A DNA stretch of 64,000 bases from contig NZ_QJRC01000100.1 of NCBI RefSeq assembly GCF_013393325.1, forward strand, positions 1 to 64,000, written 5' to 3'. The notes beneath the pieces were generated by a model. It saw only the letters and a list, made by a program, of their open reading frames with translations, was not told the origin of the DNA and did not search any database. This document shows, piece after piece, positions 58,967 through 64,000 of this stretch (its first letter is position 1; every line of letters begins with the position of its first letter). The DNA is from Pseudomonas hunanensis. Its GTDB lineage: Bacteria > Pseudomonadota > Gammaproteobacteria > Pseudomonadales > Pseudomonadaceae. A program made the position numbers and the translations under genes.

Positions 58967-60046
58967 ATGCGTCGATCGTTGTGCTTGTTGTCCCTGGTCC
59001 TGGCCTTGCCGTTACAGGCGCAAGAAAAGGTCGTGAACCTCTATAGCTGGGCCGACTACGTTGCCCCGCAAACCCTTCAGCGCTTCGAGCGAGAAACCGG
59101 CTACAAGGTGCGCTACGACACCTTCGACACCACTGAAGTGCTGGAAACCAAGCTGCTGACCGGTGGTAGCGGTTACGACGTGGTGGTGCCGTCAGCTACC
59201 GTGCTGGCCAGGGCGCTCAAGGCCAATGCCCTGCAACCGCTCGATCCCCAGGCCATGCCCGGCTACAGCAATCTCGACAAGGACCTGCTGGCCAAGCTCG
59301 CCGAGGCCGACCCCGGCAACCGCCATGCCGTGCCGTACACCTGGGGAACGCTGGGCCTTGGGGTGAATGTGGAGGCCGTGCGTCAGCGCCTGGGCGATGT
59401 GCCGCTCGACAGCCTCGACCTGCTGTTCAAGCCCGAGTACGCCAGCCGTCTGAAGGACTGCGGCATTGCCATGCCCGATTCGCCACAGGAAGTGATCGGG
59501 GTTGCCCTGAACTACCTGGGCAAAGACCCTTACAGCCAGAACAAGGATGACCTGGCTGCCGCGCAGAACCTGCTCAGCCAGTTGCAGCCGTCGATCAGCT
59601 ATGTCGCCAATGGCCGGCAGATCAGCGACCTGGCCAATGGCAGCGTGTGCCTGGCGCTGACCTATAACGGTGATGCGGCAATGGCCGCCGACCAGGCCCG
59701 CCGTGCCGGCAAGCCGTTCGAGCTGATCTACCGCATCCCCCGCGAAGGCACGCTGGTGTGGCAGGACAACCTGGTCATTCCAAAAGACGCCCCGCACCCC
59801 GAGGCCGCGCGAGCGTTCATTGCCTTCATGCTCAAGCCCGAGTCGGTGGCGGCGCTGACCAACACGCTGTTCTTCGCCAATGCCAACCAAGCCGCCACAC
59901 CACTGGTGGACGAAGCGGTGCGCAACGACCCGGACATCTACCCACCCGCCGAGGTACGCCAGCGCCTGTTCGCCGACCGCAGCATGGCCTTGGCCGATTT
60001 GCGCCAGCGTAACCGCCTTTGGACGGCTTTCCGCAGCCGCCAATGA
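58967..60046 (+). CDS. polyamine-type ABC periplasmic binding protein
   Basis: 359 residues of the PotF/PotD family. A signal peptide (about 1-21, ...LALPLQAQ) precedes a two-lobed binding protein with VVNLYSWADYVAPQTLQRFE (about 25-44), GYDVVVPSATVLARALKANA (about 72-91), AVPYTWGTLGLGVNVEAVRQ and IPREGTLVWQDNLVIPKDAP. The ATG at 58967 follows GAGGTG. No permease or ATPase gene accompanies it, so it must dock on a transporter encoded elsewhere or serve as a sensor. It lies 25 bp before the ureohydrolase gene, so the ligand may be agmatine or a guanidino acid. Confidence 0.88.
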   Translation: MRRSLCLLSLVLALPLQAQEKVVNLYSWADYVAPQTLQRFERETGYKVRYDTFDTTEVLETKLLTGGSGYDVVVPSATVLARALKANALQPLDPQAMPGYSNLDKDLLAKLAEADPGNRHAVPYTWGTLGLGVNVEAVRQRLGDVPLDSLDLLFKPEYASRLKDCGIAMPDSPQEVIGVALNYLGKDPYSQNKDDLAAAQNLLSQLQPSISYVANGRQISDLANGSVCLALTYNGDAAMAADQARRAGKPFELIYRIPREGTLVWQDNLVIPKDAPHPEAARAFIAFMLKPESVAALTNTLFFANANQAATPLVDEAVRNDPDIYPPAEVRQRLFADRSMALADLRQRNRLWTAFRSRQ

Positions 60047-60071
60047 CACATGACAACCAAGGAGCCCGACC

Positions 60072-61037
60072 GTGGAGCAAGCCGCAAGCAACGACCAGGC
60101 GATGACCCGCGACAGCCTGTATGGCACTGCCGCCGAAAGTACCTACGCCGGTATTACCAGTTTCTCTCGCCGCCGCTACAGCCGCGATTTGCGGGGTGTG
60201 GATGTGGTGGTCAGCGGTGTGCCGTTCGATACTGCCACCAGCAACCGCCCCGGCGCGCGTTTCGGCCCACGGGCGATCCGCGCCGCTTCGGTGCAGCAGG
60301 CCTGGGCCCGGCACTGGCCGTGGGCGTTCGACCCCTTCGACCACCTGGCGGTAATCGACTTTGGCGACTGCCCCTTCGACAGCGGCACGCCGCAGTCGGT
60401 GCCGGACAGCATCGAGGCCCATGCAGAGCATATCCTGCAGGCGGGTTGCGCCATGCTCACCCTCGGTGGCGACCACTTCATCAGCTACCCGCTGCTAAAG
60501 GCTCACGCCCGCCGCCATGGCCCGCTGGCGCTGATTCACTTCGATGCCCACAGTGATACCTGGCCGGACGAGGAGGGCAAGCGCATCGACCACGGCACCA
60601 TGTTCTGGCATGCCGCCCGCGAAGGCCTGGTGGACCCGGCTCACTCGGTGCAGATCGGCCTGCGCACCACCAATGACGACAGCCAGGGCTTTGCCATTCT
60701 CGACGCCCGACAGGTGCACCGCCAAGGCACCGAGGCGGTGATTGCAGCGATTCGTCAGCGGGTGGGCGAGCGCCCGGTGTACCTGACCTTCGACATCGAC
60801 TGCCTCGACCCGGCCTATGCGCCTGGCACCGGTACGCCGGTGTGTGGCGGGCTGAGCACGGTGCAGGCGCTGGAGATCCTGGGTGGGCTGCGCGGTATCA
60901 ACCTGGTGGGCATGGACCTGGTGGAAGTGGCGCCGGCTTATGACCATGCCGATATCACGGCGCTGGCGGGGGCGACGCTGGCGATGGAGATGCTGTGTCT
61001 GTATGCCGCCCGGCATAAAGTGGATAAGGGCCAGTAA
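60072..61037 (+). CDS. agmatinase / guanidinobutyrase-type ureohydrolase
   Basis: 321 residues from a GTG at 60072 with AGGAG before it. The di-manganese motifs of the arginase fold are complete: LGGDHFIS (about 135-142), HFDAHSDT (about 157-164), TFDIDCLDPAYAPGTGTP (about 238-255) and a late Glu in LVEVAPAYDHADITA (about 280). It hydrolyses the guanidino group to urea. SpeB (agmatine) and GbuA (4-guanidinobutyrate) cannot be separated by eye. The LysR partner resembles the P. aeruginosa gbu layout, whereas the polyamine-type binding protein favours agmatine. Confidence 0.88.
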   Translation: MEQAASNDQAMTRDSLYGTAAESTYAGITSFSRRRYSRDLRGVDVVVSGVPFDTATSNRPGARFGPRAIRAASVQQAWARHWPWAFDPFDHLAVIDFGDCPFDSGTPQSVPDSIEAHAEHILQAGCAMLTLGGDHFISYPLLKAHARRHGPLALIHFDAHSDTWPDEEGKRIDHGTMFWHAAREGLVDPAHSVQIGLRTTNDDSQGFAILDARQVHRQGTEAVIAAIRQRVGERPVYLTFDIDCLDPAYAPGTGTPVCGGLSTVQALEILGGLRGINLVGMDLVEVAPAYDHADITALAGATLAMEMLCLYAARHKVDKGQ

Positions 61038-61040
61038 CTT

Positions 61041-61144
61041 GGAGCCGCGTTGCGGCCCATCGCGATGCTAGGCCGCTGCTAGAAGCGAGCGCGTGCCCCC
61101 TGTAGGAGCGTCCTTGCGTCGCGATGGGCTGCAATGCAGCCCCA
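61041..61144. repeat. degenerate REP pair
   Basis: GAGCCGCGTTGCGGCCCATC near 61042-61061 and, inverted, GTAGGAGCG...GCGATGGGCTGCAATGCAGCCC up to 61143. It belongs to the same family as the elements at 37295 and 51077 but is more diverged. It follows the ureohydrolase stop. Confidence 0.6.
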
Positions 61145-61264
61145 TGGGCGCATACTGAAACATCAGGAATCATCTCCATCCATATTCACACTTTTGCCGC
61201 GAACCCTTCGCGCCTTAGGCTATCAAACCGACCAGGCGCGGCATTTTCGTACAGGAGGTGAAGC

Positions 61265-61582
61265 ATGACCCCGACATTGCCCATCCTGGCCCTCGGCCTG
61301 GCTTTGTGCCTGCCCGCGCACGCAGCCCTGCAGCAGCCTTTGCAGCTCGCCGCCGGCAACAACAACCCCTACAACAGCCCGATCCAGCGCGCCAACCCCA
61401 ACAGCCGCCAGGGCAGCATGCCGGCCACGCCACCGGTGCGCGGCCCGTCCACCGACCCGTACCAGCGTCCCCCCACGCTGGACAACCGCGGCATCGGCAA
61501 CGGCGACAACCTGCGCCGCCAGCAGCAAACCCCGAACCTGGAACCCACCCGGCCACCGCGCGACAATCCGCGTGCGCCATAA
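61265..61582 (+). CDS. small secreted, disordered Pro/Asn/Gln-rich protein
   Basis: 105 residues. A clear signal peptide (MTPTLPILALGLALCLPAHA) is followed by about 85 residues rich in Pro, Asn, Gln and Arg with no hydrophobic core (NNNPYNSPIQRANPNSRQGS; PTRPPRDNPRAP), so it is likely disordered in the periplasm or envelope. CAGGAGGTG precedes the ATG. It is followed 22 bp later by the aldose dehydrogenase gene and may be cotranscribed. The family is not recognised. Confidence 0.72.
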   Translation: MTPTLPILALGLALCLPAHAALQQPLQLAAGNNNPYNSPIQRANPNSRQGSMPATPPVRGPSTDPYQRPPTLDNRGIGNGDNLRRQQQTPNLEPTRPPRDNPRAP

Positions 61583-61604
61583 GCCCGATTGAAAGGAATC
61601 CTGC

Positions 61605-62756
61605 ATGTTTCGAGCACCCTGGCTAGCCACCCTGACTGCCGCCGCGTTGCTGCCCTTGCTGGCGCAGGCAGCGGCGGAACAGCAGTTTCGCAGTGAAGAA
61701 GGCACCTTGACCGTCAGCACCGTTGCCGATGGCCTGCGCAACCCTTGGGCACTGGTGTTTCTGCCGGGCGGCAAGGACATGCTGGTGACCGAACGCACCG
61801 GCAACCTGCGGCTGGTCAATGCCGAGGGCAAAGTTGGCCCGCCGATCAGTGGCGTACCCAAGGTCTGGGCCGAAGGCCAGGGCGGCTTGCTGGACGTAGT
61901 GCTGTCGCCGGAGTTCGGCAAGGACCGCACCGTGTACCTGTCGTACGCCGAGGAGGGCAGTGATGGCAAGGCCGGTACCGCCGTGGGCCGTGGCCAGCTG
62001 TCTGAAGACCGTGCCCGGTTGGAGAACTTCACGGTGGTTTTCCGCCAGCAGCCCAAGCTGTCGGTGGGTAACCACTTCGGCTCGCGCCTGGTATTCGACC
62101 GCAACGGCTACCTGTTCATTGCCTTGGGCGAGAACAACCAGCGCCCCACTGCCCAAGACCTGGACAAGCTGCAAGGCAAGATCGTGCGCATCCTGCCGGA
62201 CGGCGAAGTGCCCAAGGACAACCCCTTTGTCGGCAAGAGCAATGTGCGGCCGGAGATCTGGTCGTACGGCCACCGCAACCAGCAAGGCGCCGCGCTCAAC
62301 CCTTGGACCGGCAAGCTGTGGACCCACGAGCACGGCCCGCGTGGCGGCGACGAAATCAACATACCCGAACCCGGCAAGAACTACGGCTGGCCGATTGCGA
62401 CCCATGGCATCAACTACTCGCTGCTGCCGATCCCCGAGGCCAAGGGCAAGCACGTCGACGGCATGGTCGACCCGCACCATGTGTGGGAAAAGTCACCCGG
62501 TATCAGCGGCATGGCGTTCTACGACAGCCCGACGTTCAAGGCCTGGGACCACAACCTGTTCATTGGTGCGTTGGCCACTCAGGAACTCATCCGCTTGCAG
62601 CTGAAGGGGGACAAGGTGGTGCATGAGGAGCGTTTGCTGGGTGACTTGAAGGCGCGTATTCGCGATGTGCGGGTGGGGCCGGATGGGTACCTGTATGTAC
62701 TGACCGATGACAAGGATGGGGCGCTGCTGAAGGTGGGCTTGGACGGCGACGCCTGA
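61605..62756 (+). CDS. PQQ-dependent aldose sugar dehydrogenase-like protein (YliI/Asd)
   Basis: 383 residues. A signal peptide (cleavage near AQAAA, about 23) is followed by a six-bladed beta-propeller of the soluble glucose/aldose dehydrogenase family. Signatures are VADGLRNPWALVFLPGGKDM (about 40-59), SVGNHFGSRLVFDRNGYLFI (about 150-169, candidate catalytic His), SYGHRNQQGAALNPWTGKLW (about 223-242) and EHGPRGGDEINIPEPGKNYG. It oxidises aldoses in the periplasm if PQQ is bound. GGAAT precedes the ATG. Confidence 0.9.
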   Translation: MFRAPWLATLTAAALLPLLAQAAAEQQFRSEEGTLTVSTVADGLRNPWALVFLPGGKDMLVTERTGNLRLVNAEGKVGPPISGVPKVWAEGQGGLLDVVLSPEFGKDRTVYLSYAEEGSDGKAGTAVGRGQLSEDRARLENFTVVFRQQPKLSVGNHFGSRLVFDRNGYLFIALGENNQRPTAQDLDKLQGKIVRILPDGEVPKDNPFVGKSNVRPEIWSYGHRNQQGAALNPWTGKLWTHEHGPRGGDEINIPEPGKNYGWPIATHGINYSLLPIPEAKGKHVDGMVDPHHVWEKSPGISGMAFYDSPTFKAWDHNLFIGALATQELIRLQLKGDKVVHEERLLGDLKARIRDVRVGPDGYLYVLTDDKDGALLKVGLDGDA

Positions 62757-62856
62757 CGCGCTCTCTTTGTGGGGGCGGTCAGTGCCAGCTCTGGAGTTTC
62801 ATACACAACAGTTGCACCCACAATGTGTGCTCTGCACCCGCTGTGTAGAATGCGGC

Positions 62857-63963
62857 ATGGCTACCGACCCCCAATCCTGCTACCAGCAAGCCCTGAACAC
62901 CCAGGGCTTTGTCGCCGACCCCGCCCAGGCCCGCGCCGTCGAGGCCCTGCAAGCTTGCTTCCAGGCCGTCGAGCAAGGCCGCCCCACCCAGGGTATCTAC
63001 CTCTGGGGGCCGGTGGGCCGGGGCAAGACCTGGCTGATGGATCAGTTCCACCGCTGTCTGCGCCTACCCAGCCGGCGCCAGCACTTCCACCACTTCATGG
63101 CCTGGGTCCATCAGCGCCTGTTTCAGCTTAACGGCACTGCCGACCCGCTTCTGGCCCTGGCTCGGGACTTGGCCGGGCAGATCCGTGTGCTGTGCTTCGA
63201 TGAACTGTTCGTCAACGACATCGGTGATGCGATCATCCTCGGCCGCCTGTTTCAGGTTCTGTTCGACCAGGGTGTGGTGATTGTCGCCACTTCCAACCAG
63301 CCACCCGAGCAGCTCTACCGCGATGGCTTCAACCGCGAGCGGTTCCTGCCGGCTATTGCCGCCATCCAGCGGCACATGCAGGTACTGCCGGTGACGGGCG
63401 AGCAGGACCACCGTCTGCACCCCGGTGCAGAGCGGCAGCGCTACTGGGTAGCGGAGGCGGGGCAGGCCAGCCAGTTGGGCGGGGTGTTCTGCCAGCTTAG
63501 CCTGGAAGACAGCGGCACTGATCGGCCATTGGTGATCGGCTCCAGGCAGGTTCAAGTGGTGCGGCGCAGTGAGCAGGCTATCTGGTGCCGCTTCGCCGAT
63601 CTGTGCGAACAACCTTTGGCGGCCATGGAGTTCATGGCCTTGTGCGATCAATTTCCCGCGATTTTGCTATCCGGCATACCGGCGCTGGGTGGTGAGCAGC
63701 GGGCGGGGCGTATTGCCCGCGGCACCGAGGATGGCGCGGCGCGGGTGGTGGCAGGCGACCGTGAACTGCCGGCACTGTCACCCAAGGATGACGCGGTACG
63801 CCGCTTCATTGCCCTGGTCGACGAATGCTACGACCGCCGTGTGGCCTTGTACCTGGAAGCACAGGTGCCGCTCGATGCCCTCTACACCCAAGGGTACTTG
63901 GCCTTTCCGTACCAACGAACCCTGAGCCGGCTTCGGGAGATGCAACTGCAACGCTTTGCCTGA
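62857..63963 (+). CDS. ZapE/AFG1-family ATPase
   Basis: 368 residues from the ATG at 62857. P-loop IYLWGPVGRGKTWLMDQFH (about 46-64), Walker B RVLCFDELFVNDIGDAIILG (about 109-128) and sensor-like VIVATSNQPPEQLYRDGFNR (about 140-159), then the family's PLSPKDDAVRRFIALVDE-like C-terminal segment. In E. coli ZapE acts with FtsZ at the division ring; AFG1 aids mitochondrial protein quality control. A TAGAAT hexamer at 62846-62851 would place +1 at or next to the A of the ATG, and no ribosome site is visible, so the mRNA may be leaderless. Pseudomonads commonly carry a second, canonical zapE, so this may be a paralogue. Confidence 0.82.
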   Translation: MATDPQSCYQQALNTQGFVADPAQARAVEALQACFQAVEQGRPTQGIYLWGPVGRGKTWLMDQFHRCLRLPSRRQHFHHFMAWVHQRLFQLNGTADPLLALARDLAGQIRVLCFDELFVNDIGDAIILGRLFQVLFDQGVVIVATSNQPPEQLYRDGFNRERFLPAIAAIQRHMQVLPVTGEQDHRLHPGAERQRYWVAEAGQASQLGGVFCQLSLEDSGTDRPLVIGSRQVQVVRRSEQAIWCRFADLCEQPLAAMEFMALCDQFPAILLSGIPALGGEQRAGRIARGTEDGAARVVAGDRELPALSPKDDAVRRFIALVDECYDRRVALYLEAQVPLDALYTQGYLAFPYQRTLSRLREMQLQRFA

Positions 63964-64000
63964 AAAGGCGCCCAAGCATGCACCCGACTACGGGCTTACT

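Noticed and set aside
1..64000. CRISPR arrays, tRNA/rRNA genes, prophage or defence systems
   Set aside because: No regularly spaced repeats, no cloverleaf-like sequence in the gaps and no nuclease/helicase/restriction or phage structural genes were seen.

Overview
The window looks like a chromosome segment of a Pseudomonas putida-group bacterium. High G+C, Shine-Dalgarno-led genes, P. putida-type REP elements, an IutY-type sigma/anti-sigma hybrid next to its TonB receptor, an fdsGBAD formate dehydrogenase and a spu-type polyamine operon all point that way. From memory (not searched), the spu-pauR-proQ and fds-to-aldose-dehydrogenase blocks match the gene order around PP_2177-PP_2198 of strain KT2440. 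The material between proQ and fdsG would then be extra.

Layout. 1-1.1 kb: 3'-truncated malic enzyme. 1.2-9.6 kb: a lower-G+C catabolic island with class 1B dihydroorotate dehydrogenase (pyrK, pyrDB), an M20 carbamoyl-amino-acid hydrolase and a dihydroorotase, all translationally coupled, plus an MFS carrier, a Tsx-like channel and an XRE regulator. This is read as orotate -> dihydroorotate -> N-carbamoyl-aspartate -> aspartate. An 18-bp motif, TGTMT-N8-AKACR, recurs at its three control regions. 9.8-19.2 kb: housekeeping and accessory genes (AraC/GyrI, lipoprotein, GFA, ICMT, NCS1 permease, two L,D-transpeptidases, TerB-like protein, class-V aminotransferase, LysR). 19.4-25 kb: gamma-glutamyl-polyamine operon framed by two paralogous XRE-cupin repressors, then proQ.

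25-45.7 kb: accessory block. Its core (27.0-35.2 kb) is a probable amino-alcohol pathway: APH-type kinase, AGXT2L-type phospho-lyase, SDR, APC permease, AraC regulator and a propionyl-CoA synthetase. Identical direct repeats (CTTGACC, 21-bp period) lie before both the kinase and the synthetase, which ties the synthetase to the cluster. The best fitting substrate is 1-aminopropan-2-ol, degraded through propionaldehyde. After it come sfnG with a sigma-54 promoter, a flavin monooxygenase with a TonB receptor and IclR regulator, and a siderophore-type ABC transporter.

45.9-64 kb: NAD-dependent formate dehydrogenase, Usp protein with an ANR box, miaE, small proteins, iutY-iutA, a LysR/binding-protein/ureohydrolase unit for guanidino compounds, an aldose sugar dehydrogenase and a ZapE-like ATPase. 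I saw no tRNA, rRNA, CRISPR array or intact insertion sequence. All functional assignments come from reading the sequence and remembered family motifs; no search was run.
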